Positions 8,671-19,115 are shown, counted from the stretch's first letter. The stretch is DNA of 64,000 nucleotides from Crateriforma conspicua (GCF_007752935.1 NZ_CP036319.1:6428501-6492500), one strand, 5' to 3'. Notes: generated by a model not told the origin, from the letters alone. Translations and numbers: made by a program.

Positions 8671-11412
8671 TCATGCGTTCGATCCGGACGATTTGGTCGC
8701 TGCATATCGCTGACGCAACTTGTCCAGTTCGGCAAGCACGTGCAGCAACAGTCCGGCCGCGACGGCCAGCGCCCAGGGACGCCATGTCGTCGGTGCGGAT
8801 TCGAACACTTGGTTCATGAACGGCAAGTACGTGAACGCCAGTTGCAGTCCGATCATTGCAAGAATGCCGGCCCACAACAGCGGGTTTCGGAACGGCCCGA
8901 TACGAAAGATCGAATGATGAAGGGATCGGCAGTTCAGCAAATAAAACGCTTGGCCCATGACGATGACATTCACCGCGGCGGTCCGCGCCGCATCCATATC
9001 GACGCCCAACGATTTCTTGAATGCAAAGACGAAATAGGTGGCCAGGACCAATACACCACCGACCCACATGGTTCGCCAAATCAGCGGCCCCGTCAAAATG
9101 CCTTCGTCTTGGCGTCTTGGTGGCCGGGTCATGACGTCCGCTTCCTTAGGTTCAAACGCCAGGGTGGCCCCCAACAAGACCGCGGTCGACATGTTGATCC
9201 ACAGAATCTGTAGCGGTGTGATGGGCAACTGCAATCCCAACAACGTCGCGACCAAGATGATTCCGGCTTCGCCGAGATTCGTCGGCAGCGTCCAAGCGAT
9301 GAACTTGATCAAGTTGTCATAGATTCCACGACCTTCCTCCACCGCCGCTTCGATGGATGCAAAATTGTCATCGGTCAGAATCATGTCGGCGGATTCTTTG
9401 GTGACCTCGGTGCCGGTGATCCCCATCGCGACGCCGATGTTGGCTTGGCGAAGTGCGGGCGCATCATTGACGCCGTCACCGGTCATGGCGGTGACATGCC
9501 CCAGCGATTGAAGGGCCTCGACCAACCGCAGTTTTTGCGCCGGTGAAACTCTCGCAAACACACAGACGTCTTCCACGGTGGCGATCAAGTCATGATCACG
9601 CATGCCCTCCAGTTCCGCACCGGTCAGTCCGACCAATTCCCCGTCGTTTCGCTTTCCCTTCAAGCCCAGTTGCCCGGCGATCGCTTTGGCGGTGCCCACG
9701 TGGTCACCGGTGATCATCTTGACGCGAATCCCAGCTTGCTGGCACGCCGCCACGGCTTTGATGGCTTCGGGACGGGGCGGATCGATCATGCCTTGCAGGC
9801 CCAGCCACTGCATCCCATCGGTCAAATCATCATGGCCCAGCGATCGTGTATCCGCCGGAAAACGTTTGATCGCAAAAGCCAGGACACGTTGGCCTTTGGA
9901 TGCCAAGGTATCGACTTGTCGTTCGATGGATTCAGCGTCGACGGGTCGGTCGCTGTAGGTCGTATCGCATCGGGCCAAGACCCGTTCGACCGATCCCTTC
10001 AGATAGACGATGGTTTCGTCGTCCGCCCGGTGAAGCGTGGCCATGTACTGGTGCTGGGATTCGAATGGCACGACATCCAAGCGCGGACGGTTCTGTTGTT
10101 GCAGTTGACGATCCAGTCCGCCTTTTGCGGCGGATACCAGTAAAGCGGCTTCTGTCGGATCCCCTTCGACCTGCCAGTGCCCATCGTCGTCTTGATTCAA
10201 TCGTGCGTCGTTGCACAACAGGCCGGCGCGCATCAATTCCGCCAAGACGGGCTGATCATCCAGTTCCAGCGAACCGGGTTCGCCGGTGTCTGCGTCGACT
10301 TCCGCAACTGGAATCAACCGCCCCTCGGGCGAGTAGCCAGAACCGGTCGCTTTGAAAAGCTGGTCATCGGCCCACAGATTGCGAACCGTCATTTGGTTTT
10401 GTGTCAGTGTTCCTGTCTTGTCCGAACAGATCACCGAAGTGCTGCCCAGTGTTTCGACCGCGGGCAACTTGCGAACGATCGCTCGTCGGCTGGCCAGACG
10501 TGCGACGCCCAGCGCCAAAGTCGCGGTCACCACCGCGGGCAAGCCTTCGGGAATTGCACCGACCGCCAACGCCACCGCTGACAACAGGACGTCCACAGGT
10601 TTGGCACCACGGATCACGCCCGCGACGGCAACCAACACCGCCAAAAACAAGATCACCTTCAGCAATAGATGACTCAGTTCGTTGATCCGGCGGACCAGTG
10701 GAGTCTCCAACACATCGGCCGAAGCGATCAATTCATTGATGTGTCCTATCTCGGTTCGGTCACCGGTCGCAACCACGATGCCCGTTGCCGTCCCATAGGT
10801 CACCAATGTCGTGGAATAGGCGACGTTGGTCCGTTCGGCCAAAACGGTTCCGACCGGTAAAGCCGAGATCTGTTTTTCGACCGGAACGGATTCGCCGGTC
10901 AAAGCGGATTCATCGATCTGTAGGTCTTTGGTTTCCACCAGACGCAAATCAGCGGGGACACGGTCACCGGATTGCAACTGAACCACATCACCGGGAACCA
11001 ATTCACTGGCATCGACGGTCGTGGGTTCGCCACCACGAATCACGTTGGCCATGGTCTGCAGCGACTGGCTGAGAGCGTCGATGGCTTTTAACGCTTTGGC
11101 TTCTTGGACAAAACCAATCGAAGCATTGACCAGTACAACGGCCAAGATCACCGCGGCATCGGCCCATTCGCGCATGACCAGCGTCAGCACGACGGCACCC
11201 AACAAGATGTACACGAGAGGCTGTTGGAACTGTCGCAGCAGAATCACGGGCCAGCCATCGGCCGCCTTCTGCGTCAGTTGGTTGGGGCCGAAACGACTTT
11301 GCCGACGTCCGACTTCCAGAAGCCCCAAACCTTCACGGATATCGGTCTCCAAACGCTGGGCAACCTGATCGGCAGGATGGTCATACCAAATGTCGGTTCG
11401 CGGCTTCGTCAT
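8671..11412 (-). CDS. P-type cation-transporting ATPase (Ca2+/P2-like)
   Basis: The 913-residue protein has full P2-type architecture. It contains an N-terminal cation-ATPase domain (HPADQVAQRLETD), the actuator loop LTGESVPV, and PEGLPAVVTATLALG in TM4, whose PEGLP is typical of Ca2+ and related pumps. The phosphorylation motif is CSDKTGTLTQNQMT, the hinge is MTGDGVNDAPALRQ, and C-terminal TM segments are present. It hydrolyses ATP to export a cation, most likely Ca2+ or Mn2+, across the inner membrane; Na+ cannot be excluded. No regulator or accessory gene is adjacent. The start is the ATG at 11412 and gives the expected N-terminus. Confidence 0.93.
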   Translation of the reverse strand: MTKPRTDIWYDHPADQVAQRLETDIREGLGLLEVGRRQSRFGPNQLTQKAADGWPVILLRQFQQPLVYILLGAVVLTLVMREWADAAVILAVVLVNASIGFVQEAKALKAIDALSQSLQTMANVIRGGEPTTVDASELVPGDVVQLQSGDRVPADLRLVETKDLQIDESALTGESVPVEKQISALPVGTVLAERTNVAYSTTLVTYGTATGIVVATGDRTEIGHINELIASADVLETPLVRRINELSHLLLKVILFLAVLVAVAGVIRGAKPVDVLLSAVALAVGAIPEGLPAVVTATLALGVARLASRRAIVRKLPAVETLGSTSVICSDKTGTLTQNQMTVRNLWADDQLFKATGSGYSPEGRLIPVAEVDADTGEPGSLELDDQPVLAELMRAGLLCNDARLNQDDDGHWQVEGDPTEAALLVSAAKGGLDRQLQQQNRPRLDVVPFESQHQYMATLHRADDETIVYLKGSVERVLARCDTTYSDRPVDAESIERQVDTLASKGQRVLAFAIKRFPADTRSLGHDDLTDGMQWLGLQGMIDPPRPEAIKAVAACQQAGIRVKMITGDHVGTAKAIAGQLGLKGKRNDGELVGLTGAELEGMRDHDLIATVEDVCVFARVSPAQKLRLVEALQSLGHVTAMTGDGVNDAPALRQANIGVAMGITGTEVTKESADMILTDDNFASIEAAVEEGRGIYDNLIKFIAWTLPTNLGEAGIILVATLLGLQLPITPLQILWINMSTAVLLGATLAFEPKEADVMTRPPRRQDEGILTGPLIWRTMWVGGVLVLATYFVFAFKKSLGVDMDAARTAAVNVIVMGQAFYLLNCRSLHHSIFRIGPFRNPLLWAGILAMIGLQLAFTYLPFMNQVFESAPTTWRPWALAVAAGLLLHVLAELDKLRQRYAATKSSGSNA

Positions 11413-11825
11413 CGACCTACCTTCGTGCGGGGATCTAGGTTTTCAAAGCAGACCTGGATGCAGAAATTGGTTTGCGAAAATGGGTGCCAACGGCGACCGC
11501 TCCTTCGTCGATGGTACACTTTGCGTTGCGTTCGTTGGCCTTGTGCGTTTCAGCGCGGCGGTCGTTCCAATCTCGGCCGGGGATTGTTTCCGTCTATCGT
11601 CAACTGGCGATGTACACCCGACATATCCGCTTGTGATTCGCCCCATCACGGTGCGAATGCCTCAGATTGAGTGACTTCCCTCACTCGATCACGTTGCCGC
11701 CCGATGGTCGTGATGGCATAGGCGCCGGTTTCGGTGGTGTTGACGAAAAAAACAACCGCATTTGCGATGCAATCACGCCGACCCCATTCCGGCAAGTTCG
11801 AAACAATCACGTTGAATAAGAACCG
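11413..11825. other. Divergent intergenic region, no gene
   Basis: This 413-bp stretch separates the ATPase (minus) from the small conserved protein (plus). Reading frames here lack any recognisable domain. A near-perfect inverted repeat, ATTGAGTGA/TCACTCGAT, lies at 11667-11689. No T-run follows, so it may be an operator rather than a terminator. Confidence 0.4.
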
Positions 11826-12194
11826 ATGGCAAAGTGCGACGAAGGTTATCGATGCGAAGTGTGTGGCGAAGACGTCACGTCCATCGTCGATAGCGACCTT
11901 TACCTTCGATACGTGATCGGCGAAATCGATCCCGAGGTTCTTCACACGACGCCTGAACGACACCTTCGATGCAATCCCGTCTTGGCACAGTTCATCGCCG
12001 ATGATCGATTCCCGGTGGTCGAATTAGCCGGCCCAATGGATCGGCGGCAACTCGACCCGATGTTCTGCGAAGAACGCACCCAACGCGTTACCGCAGGCTA
12101 TCGACGCTTGCATGAAATCAACACTTGGGCGGGCGATCGCGACGTGACGCAATACCCGTTGCCGGACGTGCTGGAACGTTGGCAGCGATCTTAA
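11826..12194 (+). CDS. Conserved hypothetical protein with N-terminal CxxC motif
   Basis: This is a 122-residue soluble protein. The N-terminus MAKCDEGYRCEVCGEDV has Cys residues in a possible zinc-binding arrangement, followed by SDLYLRYVIGEIDPE and HTTPERHLRCNPVLAQFI. From memory, similar short proteins occur in Rhodopirellula-type genomes, so I treat it as real, but no function is known. No signal or TM segment is visible. It stands alone between divergent and convergent neighbours. Its 3' end is followed by a 7-bp inverted repeat (12196-12220) without a T-run. Confidence 0.7.
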   Translation: MAKCDEGYRCEVCGEDVTSIVDSDLYLRYVIGEIDPEVLHTTPERHLRCNPVLAQFIADDRFPVVELAGPMDRRQLDPMFCEERTQRVTAGYRRLHEINTWAGDRDVTQYPLPDVLERWQRS

Positions 12195-12288
12195 GCCGCG
12201 TGATGCACGCAACCACGCGGTGACAACGCCACACGGCGGTCCGACCGGCGTGACGATTCACCGCACACGTCAACGTGCATTCCCGATC

Positions 12289-14364
12289 TTAGTCGTCGTC
12301 CGCGGCATCCCCCGCGACCAAACGAACCGCGGCACGAACCATTTGGTTGGGACCACCTGGAAATTCCGGGTGCGGACTGATGCAGACGACCTGGCCGTCA
12401 CCAAATTCGCCGTGGATCACCGCGTGTGTGCCCGCCATGGCGTCTTCGTGTGCCCCCTTTTGCGCCACGGTTGTTTGAAACTTGGCAATGACGTTGTAGT
12501 CCGGCAGATGGTCATAACGACCGGGAACCAGCAAGGGTCCCTGGGCATAGTCAACATCCACACGCGGATCCGAAATGCCCAGACATTGCTGGCCAATTTC
12601 GCTGATCGACACGGTCACCGGCCCGTTGCCTCGCGCCCAGTGGACACGATCCCAAACCCGCGCATCGATCAGCCCCAACGACCAGTCGTAGTGCGCCGTG
12701 GCCAGATAGGCACCGGCGCAGATCCCCAGATAACCGCCGCCGGCATCAACAAAATGACGGATCTGTTCGCGCCCCTGGTCTTGCAGTTTTTTGGACTGGC
12801 CGCTGGCCGATCCGCCCGGCATCACCAGTACGTCATAGTCTGACAACACGCCGTTGCGGATGTCGCCCGGACTGACCCGATCGCATCGGAAACCGTGATC
12901 GCTGGTCAAAACAGACGACAACGTTTTGGTACGTCGATGAATGCTTTCGGCGTGGTCATAGATCGCGACGTGAATCACATCATCCGATCCGGTGGACGGA
13001 CGCGATTGCGGCACCAGCGATTCCGATTCGTCAGGCGTCGCAGCGTGTTGCAAGGCCGCCTGTTTGGCTTGCACCAATTCCTGTCGCATCGCCGCGTAGG
13101 CTTTGGAGGCCAATCGTTCGTGTTGAGACTGGGACGCTTCGAAGGCTGATTCAGGCGAATCAAGCATTCGGTCACGGTGTTCCAAGTTTTGTCGAATCAG
13201 CTGATCTTCGGTGGGCCACAGATCGGCCCAAATCCCGGGCAACGCGTCGGTACGAATCGAATGCCGGTCTTTGGTCAGCGTCCAATCGCGAAGCGTCAAA
13301 GCGATCTCTCCGATCTCACCGCCACGTGAACCTTCCAGTGGATCGGCGATCGCGCGACAACGCATCTCCACCGGTACAGCGATCGAGTACTTGGGATCCC
13401 CCAAAATGGTCCACATGGTGGTCGATTCACTGGGTTCGTCTTTCTGAACCCCATGGAACACCACCGCCGAGACCGTGGTACGCCGGCTGATCGTCTTGTC
13501 GATCAGAATCACCGGAGGCAGCGGCCCCACTTGTCCGTTGACCGTTCCGGAAAAACCAACGCCATTGGTGTCCGCCATATCGCGGGCCAAATGACGTAAG
13601 ACAAACCGCAAATCAATCGTGCCGCCGGAATCCGTTGCTTTTGACAACAGGTCATCGGCACGACAATACCTTACACCGGAGTAAACATCGGTCAGCGAAT
13701 CCGCGTCGGGATCGGCGGGCAAGGCCTTTGCCGTGGTGGCAAAGTTGGTCCGCACAAGAAAACCGTCCGGCGCCACGGCGGGATCATTGATGTCGAATTC
13801 CTGAAACTGATTCGGGCCGGTTTCAAAAACCGAAGCACCACCGGAGGCATCGATGACGCCGAAATTCGCCGCGGTGCTGCGCCCGGTCGCATTGGACTGA
13901 TCCAACAAACGCCGAAAATCGTCCACATTGCGGCAGGTTCGCAGTGCCTTTTTCATCAACGCCCCGTTGCCCAGCCCCTGTCGTTGATCGTCATCGTCGC
14001 GGAGATCCAAACTGAGCGAGTTTTCGATACAGAAACCCGCCTCGTTCATTCCCATCCAGACCGACGTATCTTGACCGGCGTTGATCACGCCGATTGCACG
14101 CAACGGCCCATCTTCGATGACGACGACTTCGTTGTGAACGCTGGAGGTCGTGTCTCGATTCTTCCACAACAGCGGACGCCCGTCCGGCGTCGCACGGCCG
14201 CTGATCACCGCGGTCGTGCACCCGTGCAGAACCGTTGCCCAAGTCACCACCAACGATGACACACCGACAAGGATCGTCAGCCAAAGACGCCCGCCGGTGA
14301 AAATTTGAACGGGATTCGTCACGTGATCCACGCGTGGATCATCAAACAGGGCGGGCGCGGGCAT
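12289..14364 (-). CDS. Membrane-anchored Ntn-hydrolase (C45/C69-like) fused to class I glutaminase-like (BPL_N) domain
   Basis: The 691-residue protein starts at the ATG at 14364. Upstream in-frame codons overlap the next gene and carry no domain. A hydrophobic segment at about residues 28-48 is followed by Cys49 in GCTTAVISGRAT, then PLLWKNRD and VWMGMNEAG. This is the pattern of Ntn hydrolases related to acyl-CoA:6-aminopenicillanate acyltransferase, where an N-terminal Cys is the nucleophile. The last 215 residues start at VIHVAIYDHAESIHRR and contain DYDVLVMPGG and GYLGICAGAYLA, a class I amidotransferase nucleophile elbow as in biotin-protein-ligase N-terminal (BPL_N) domains, plus the HPEFPGG end motif. 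It probably acts in the periplasm on amide bonds. Substrate and coupling of the two halves are unknown. Confidence 0.75.
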   Translation of the reverse strand: MPAPALFDDPRVDHVTNPVQIFTGGRLWLTILVGVSSLVVTWATVLHGCTTAVISGRATPDGRPLLWKNRDTTSSVHNEVVVIEDGPLRAIGVINAGQDTSVWMGMNEAGFCIENSLSLDLRDDDDQRQGLGNGALMKKALRTCRNVDDFRRLLDQSNATGRSTAANFGVIDASGGASVFETGPNQFQEFDINDPAVAPDGFLVRTNFATTAKALPADPDADSLTDVYSGVRYCRADDLLSKATDSGGTIDLRFVLRHLARDMADTNGVGFSGTVNGQVGPLPPVILIDKTISRRTTVSAVVFHGVQKDEPSESTTMWTILGDPKYSIAVPVEMRCRAIADPLEGSRGGEIGEIALTLRDWTLTKDRHSIRTDALPGIWADLWPTEDQLIRQNLEHRDRMLDSPESAFEASQSQHERLASKAYAAMRQELVQAKQAALQHAATPDESESLVPQSRPSTGSDDVIHVAIYDHAESIHRRTKTLSSVLTSDHGFRCDRVSPGDIRNGVLSDYDVLVMPGGSASGQSKKLQDQGREQIRHFVDAGGGYLGICAGAYLATAHYDWSLGLIDARVWDRVHWARGNGPVTVSISEIGQQCLGISDPRVDVDYAQGPLLVPGRYDHLPDYNVIAKFQTTVAQKGAHEDAMAGTHAVIHGEFGDGQVVCISPHPEFPGGPNQMVRAAVRLVAGDAADDD

Positions 14365-14437
14365 GGCGGGTTTCTCCAGTGGTTCACTGAAAGCAGGCGT
14401 GCCACTTGATGTTAACCGCCCGGCGCCGCTGGATGGG

Positions 14438-15775
14438 CTAAACCGCCGTTTCTGGGATCCCGTCGGGTCCGCTTGGCACGGCGTCATCGCTGTCGTCCAG
14501 TCGGTAAACGATCGCCACCGGAACGAACAAGACCGCCATCGCTGCGAACACACTACTGCGTGGCCAAGCAGCCTGGCTGATCACCAAGTCCATGATCTGG
14601 TACAGGATGCCCGAGCCGACAATGGCGATGAAGTTCGCCTGGTTCATCACCGCAATCATGCGTCCCTTCAGCTCATCGGGCGGACGCGATTGAAGAAAGA
14701 CTTGGATGGGAATCGCAAAGAATGCCGCCGAAGCCCCCAGCAACATCAGGGCGGGAATGCTGCCGGGAAACCCCAGCAAATGCCCTCGGCCCGGAACCGT
14801 GATCGCCAACAACACACAGAACAAGACCACACCCCAACATCCGATGTGCAGCACCGTTCGCGCCGACGTCTTCCGTGTCAGCCATCCGGCCACCACACCA
14901 CCAATGGCGATACCAACACTGATCAGTGACACCATCAAACTGGTGTTTGTATCGGACAGTCCCAGTTGTGTTTTGCCCAACGAATTGACCGCTTGAATGG
15001 TCAGCCCCGCAATCAACCAAAACACACATGACGCAAGCAGTGCCCACAACAGCGGCTTGTCTTCGACCAACAATCGCCGCATCGGTTTGGGGACCGTCAA
15101 ATACTCGGCCTTCAGTTTCAGATCCGGATCGGCGACCGGGACTCGCGCGATGAACAAACTGGAAATCGTTCCCAAGATTGCGATGCCGATGCAGACAAAC
15201 GATCCGATCCACAACTTTTGGGCCGCGCGAACGCCGGGGATATCAGGATCCACCAAAGCGTCTTTCAGCGGCCCCGCCGCAGCGGTTCCGATGATGATTG
15301 CAACGAACGTGGTCATCAAAACCAGACCGTTGGCGCGGGGCAACTGACGTTTCTCCAACATCTCCGGCAAGATGCCGTACTTTCCTGGACCGAAAAACGT
15401 GCTTTGCAGGCCCATCAAAAACAAGACCGCCCACAATCCGTAAAAGCCGACATAGGGGACTGCCCAAAACGCGATCATGCCCAACGCCATGACAACGATT
15501 TCGGCCATTTTGCTGCCGACGATGATGGTGCGTTTGTTGAATTTGTCGGCCCAAAACCCGGCCAAACCACCGGCAAAGACAAACGGCAAACCAAAGACCA
15601 CCGTGGCGATTCCCTGCAGATCGGGGCCTTTCGCTTGACCGGCCGCGATCGCCGCCGCCGAAGGCACCGCCAACAGCAGCAGTAACTGTTTGAACAGGTT
15701 GTCGTTGAACGCACCAAAGAACTGCGTCACCAAAAATCCGACGAAACTGCGAGTGGCTAGCGAGTCAGATTTCAT
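14438..15775 (-). CDS. MFS transporter, LplT-like (lysophospholipid transporter family)
   Basis: The 445-residue protein has about 12 hydrophobic segments. Its N-terminus, RSFVGFLVTQFFGAFNDNLFKQ, matches the LplT/Aas MFS subgroup, where a FNDN motif in TM1 is typical. WADKFNKRTIIVGSK is the MFS loop 2-3 motif variant and FFGPGKYGILPE is also typical. In Enterobacteria LplT flips lysophosphatidylethanolamine inward for reacylation; this role is inferred here only from similarity. No acyltransferase gene is adjacent. It ends 73 bp before the Ntn-hydrolase fusion on the same strand, so they may share a transcript. Confidence 0.82.
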   Translation of the reverse strand: MKSDSLATRSFVGFLVTQFFGAFNDNLFKQLLLLLAVPSAAAIAAGQAKGPDLQGIATVVFGLPFVFAGGLAGFWADKFNKRTIIVGSKMAEIVVMALGMIAFWAVPYVGFYGLWAVLFLMGLQSTFFGPGKYGILPEMLEKRQLPRANGLVLMTTFVAIIIGTAAAGPLKDALVDPDIPGVRAAQKLWIGSFVCIGIAILGTISSLFIARVPVADPDLKLKAEYLTVPKPMRRLLVEDKPLLWALLASCVFWLIAGLTIQAVNSLGKTQLGLSDTNTSLMVSLISVGIAIGGVVAGWLTRKTSARTVLHIGCWGVVLFCVLLAITVPGRGHLLGFPGSIPALMLLGASAAFFAIPIQVFLQSRPPDELKGRMIAVMNQANFIAIVGSGILYQIMDLVISQAAWPRSSVFAAMAVLFVPVAIVYRLDDSDDAVPSGPDGIPETAV

Positions 15776-15856
15776 CGGTTTCGCATTCCCTTGAATCAGC
15801 TGTGGAGAATCAGTCGCTGTGTGGAGGTTCCATCCCAGTAGACGCCATCGGCTGGA

Positions 15857-17608
15857 TCAGACAGCGCTTAAAAGTATCACGGCGACGTCGGCGTTCAAAT
15901 TCGGGTCGTCGTCGTCGCTGACTTTGGTTCCGCGTGTGGTGTCCAAATAAACCGCGTCGTTCACCGTTACGCCGCGACGCTGACAAAATTCCAGCACGTC
16001 CGCGATGCTGGGGAATCGTCGATTGGGCGTATTGAACCAGTCGTGGTTGAATTCGCCCTGCGATTTTGGCGAACGCCCTTGGCGAACGTAATGGTCACGC
16101 AGATCACGAAACGCAAAGTTTGGAAAACTTAACACAGCGTGACGCCCGACACGCATCATTTCGCCGAACAGCGATTCGACGTTTTCCACCGCTTGCAGCG
16201 TCGAATTCAACACGACGAAGTCGAACTGGTTGTCGATGAACGCGGGCAAACCTTTGTTCAGGTCGTAATCGATCACGTCCAAACCACGCGCGGCCGCCGC
16301 CAAGATCTTTGCCTGGGCGACTTCCACTCCCATCAATCGTCGGCGACCGCGGGTCGCCAGCGCGGACAACAATCGCCCGCTGCCACAACCCAAATCCAAC
16401 ACCGAAGCGTCATCGGGAATCAATTCCAAGATGGCTTCGTCGGCCGGTTTAAGCGGCGGACGACTGGTGTCGATGTCGCCAAGCTTCGCACGCACCAACG
16501 GACCGTATTGGTCGATATCCGATTCGATCAAAAACGCATCGTGCCCGGCGTCGGTGGTAATTTCGGCGTAGGTGACCTCGTGATCCAGCGCCGTCAACGC
16601 ATTGACGATGTCCCGTGACTGTTGTGGCGTGAACAACCAATCACTGCTGAAACTGACGATCAAATAATTGCAATCCGAATCGTCAAACCGCTCCATCAGC
16701 TTCAATCTTGTGTCGCCCAAATCAAACAGATCCATCGCCATGGTCAGCGTGATGTAACTGTTGGCGTCAAACCGGGTGACAAACTTTTGGCCTTGGTGCG
16801 CCAGGTAGGATCCGACGCTGAAACGCTGCTCAAAATCCGATGCAATCTGACGCGGGTCATGGCGATCCGGATCAAACTTGGCGTCCATCGCTTGGCTGGA
16901 CAAATACGTGATGTGGCCCAACATCCGTGCGATTGCCAACCCCGTATCGGGACGACTGGGGCGATCGTAGTATTGGCCGTCGGCGAAGGAAGGATCCGAC
17001 TGGATCGCATTGCGTCCGACCACGTCGAACCCCAACGCCTGGGACGTCAATCGCGGCGACGTGGCAATCGCAATGCAGGTGTCGGCCGAATCGGGGTACC
17101 GTGTCACCCAGGTCAGCACTTGGTGGCCGCCCAGCGATCCGCCCACCACGGCTTTCCATCGGTTGATCCCCAAATGATCGGCCAAGCGTCGCTGCACCGC
17201 CACCATGTCCCCGATGGTGATGCGAGGAAAGTCGGCGCCATAGGGGCGTTTGGTGGCGGGATCCAGATCCCCCGGACCGGTCGTCCCGCGGCAGCCGCCC
17301 AGAACGTTGGGACAGACGACAAAGAAACGATCGGTATCGATCGGCTTTCCCGGACCGATCAGGGCGTCCCACCACCCCGGCGCGTCGTCATCGTCATGCC
17401 GCGCCGCGTGCGAATCACCGCTGATCGCGTGACAGACTAGAATCGCATTGGAAGCGTCCTTGTTCAGCGTGCCCCACGTTTCATAGGCACAGCGGACGTG
17501 CGGCAGCGAACCACCGAGCTCCAGCGACAATGGTTGATCAAAGTCGACCGATTGGGCGTACCGCAGCGGGCCGTCGCTGCGGAGATCATCGGTGCTTTGA
17601 AATTGCAT
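15857..17608 (-). CDS. metX: Homoserine O-acetyltransferase MetX fused to MetW methyltransferase-like domain
   Basis: The 583-residue protein is longer than normal MetX (about 370-390). Residues 1 to about 375 form the alpha/beta hydrolase. CHAISGDSHAA and LGGCRGTTGP are typical of MetX, GGSLGGHQ holds the nucleophile Ser, SSDWLF the Asp and DAGHDAF the His. From about 385 on comes MetW: VLDLGCGSGRLL (SAM motif I), GVEVAQAKI, SFPNFAFRDLRDHY and FNHDWFNTPNRRF. In many bacteria metX and metW are adjacent separate genes; here they are one reading frame with no frameshift. It acetylates homoserine for methionine synthesis, and MetW is thought to assist MetX. It lies 101 bp downstream of metY in a probable operon. 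Confidence 0.93.
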   Translation of the reverse strand: MQFQSTDDLRSDGPLRYAQSVDFDQPLSLELGGSLPHVRCAYETWGTLNKDASNAILVCHAISGDSHAARHDDDDAPGWWDALIGPGKPIDTDRFFVVCPNVLGGCRGTTGPGDLDPATKRPYGADFPRITIGDMVAVQRRLADHLGINRWKAVVGGSLGGHQVLTWVTRYPDSADTCIAIATSPRLTSQALGFDVVGRNAIQSDPSFADGQYYDRPSRPDTGLAIARMLGHITYLSSQAMDAKFDPDRHDPRQIASDFEQRFSVGSYLAHQGQKFVTRFDANSYITLTMAMDLFDLGDTRLKLMERFDDSDCNYLIVSFSSDWLFTPQQSRDIVNALTALDHEVTYAEITTDAGHDAFLIESDIDQYGPLVRAKLGDIDTSRPPLKPADEAILELIPDDASVLDLGCGSGRLLSALATRGRRRLMGVEVAQAKILAAAARGLDVIDYDLNKGLPAFIDNQFDFVVLNSTLQAVENVESLFGEMMRVGRHAVLSFPNFAFRDLRDHYVRQGRSPKSQGEFNHDWFNTPNRRFPSIADVLEFCQRRGVTVNDAVYLDTTRGTKVSDDDDPNLNADVAVILLSAV

Positions 17609-17709
17609 GGGCTTGAAACGCTATGGGAATTCAATCGGACGGTGGTCACCGGACGGGCGGTCGTTGCCACACGTCCGGCGAAGGATCATCCGACGAAAAA
17701 CGTCATCGA

Positions 17710-19020
17710 TCAAGCCGTCGCGACGGCCAAAGCTTGCTTCAAGTCGTCGATGATGTCCTGGGCATCCTCGATCCCCACGCTGACGCGAACGTACTCCGGC
17801 GTCACGCCCGCGCTGGACTGTTCGCTTTCGGACAGCTGTTGGTGGGTCGTGCTGGCGGGGTGAATGACCAGCGTTTTCGCATCGCCGATATTGGCCAAGT
17901 GCGAACACAGCTTGCACGCATTGATGAACTTCTTGCCCGCTTCCAATCCGCCCTTGATGCCGAAGCCCAGGATCGCGCCTTGGCCATCGGGCAAATACTT
18001 TTGAGCGTTGGCGTGGTGGGGGCTGGATTCCAGTCCCGGGTAATTGACCCAATCAACCCCGTCGTGAGATTCCAGGAACTTGGCAACGGCCAAAGCGTTT
18101 TCGCAGTGCCGTGGCATTCGCAGGTGCAGTGTTTCCAGACCTTGCAGGAACAAGAAAGCCGCGAACGGGTTCATCGCCGCACCGGTGTCTCGCAACCAGT
18201 GGGTGCGAATGTGCAAGTTGTAGGCGATGTTGCCCATCGGACGCAGGTGTTCTTCGAAAACCGCACCGTGGTATGACGGGGACGGGCCGCAGAATTCCGG
18301 CCATTTGTCGGGCTGGTCGGCCCATTTGAAGTTTCCGCTGTCGACGATCGCACCGCCGATGCTGGTGCCATGGCCGCCGATGAACTTGGTCGTGCTGTAG
18401 ACGACGATGTCGATGCCGTGCTGAATCGGCTTGAGCAACATCGGGGTCATTACGGTGTTGTCACAGATGACCGGAATCGCGCCGTGCGGTGCGGTGTGGG
18501 CCGCATCGGCGATGGCTTTGAAATCGGGGACGTCGTTCTTCGGGTTGCCCAGCGATTCCATGTAGACCAGTCGCGTGTTTTCATCGACCAGGCCGTGAAT
18601 GGTTTCCGGTTTGCTCGGATCAAAGAAACGGACTTCGACGCCCAGGTTCTTCAGCGTTTGCGTGAACAACGTCCAGGTGCCGCCATACAGCGACGTGCTG
18701 CTGACGATGTTTTGACCGCTGTGGGCGATCGTCAAAATCGCAGCCGTGATCGCCGCTTGGCCGCTGGCAAAACACAGGCCCGTGACGCCACCGTCCAAAG
18801 CCGCCAGACGCTTTTCCAAAACGTCGACGGTTGGGTTCATCAACCGGCTGTAGATGTTTCCGAACTCGGTCAATCCGAACAACGCCGCAGCGTGTTCGGT
18901 GTCATTGAACGTGTAACTGGTCGTCGCATAGATCGGCACCGCGCGGCTGTTGGTGGCGGGGTCGGGCTGTTGACCGGCGTGCAGCGCCAACGTCGCATCG
19001 CGATATTGCGGTTCGGACAT
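17710..19020 (-). CDS. metY: O-acetylhomoserine sulfhydrylase
   Basis: The 436-residue protein has the usual MetY length. Cys/Met-metabolism PLP enzyme features include [36 protein letters not shown] and [18 protein letters not shown], where the Lys binds PLP. It converts O-acetylhomoserine and sulfide to homocysteine, directly using the product of the MetX domain encoded next. It is the first gene of the metY-metXW unit. The 225-bp upstream region contains a perfect 8-bp hairpin (19116-19151) that might matter for regulation. Confidence 0.95.
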   Translation of the reverse strand: MSEPQYRDATLALHAGQQPDPATNSRAVPIYATTSYTFNDTEHAAALFGLTEFGNIYSRLMNPTVDVLEKRLAALDGGVTGLCFASGQAAITAAILTIAHSGQNIVSSTSLYGGTWTLFTQTLKNLGVEVRFFDPSKPETIHGLVDENTRLVYMESLGNPKNDVPDFKAIADAAHTAPHGAIPVICDNTVMTPMLLKPIQHGIDIVVYSTTKFIGGHGTSIGGAIVDSGNFKWADQPDKWPEFCGPSPSYHGAVFEEHLRPMGNIAYNLHIRTHWLRDTGAAMNPFAAFLFLQGLETLHLRMPRHCENALAVAKFLESHDGVDWVNYPGLESSPHHANAQKYLPDGQGAILGFGIKGGLEAGKKFINACKLCSHLANIGDAKTLVIHPASTTHQQLSESEQSSAGVTPEYVRVSVGIEDAQDIIDDLKQALAVATA

Positions 19021-19115
19021 ATTCGAAGCTGGGTCTGGAGGCGTTGGGGATGAAAGAGAGCGAACGATTGGCCGTCGGTTCCGGCGTCAATCACCGGACC
19101 GTTTTTCGGGGCGGA

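Noticed and set aside
11667-11689. Inverted repeat as terminator of the small conserved protein or ATPase
   Set aside because: It lies upstream of both divergent genes and has no T-run, so termination does not fit.
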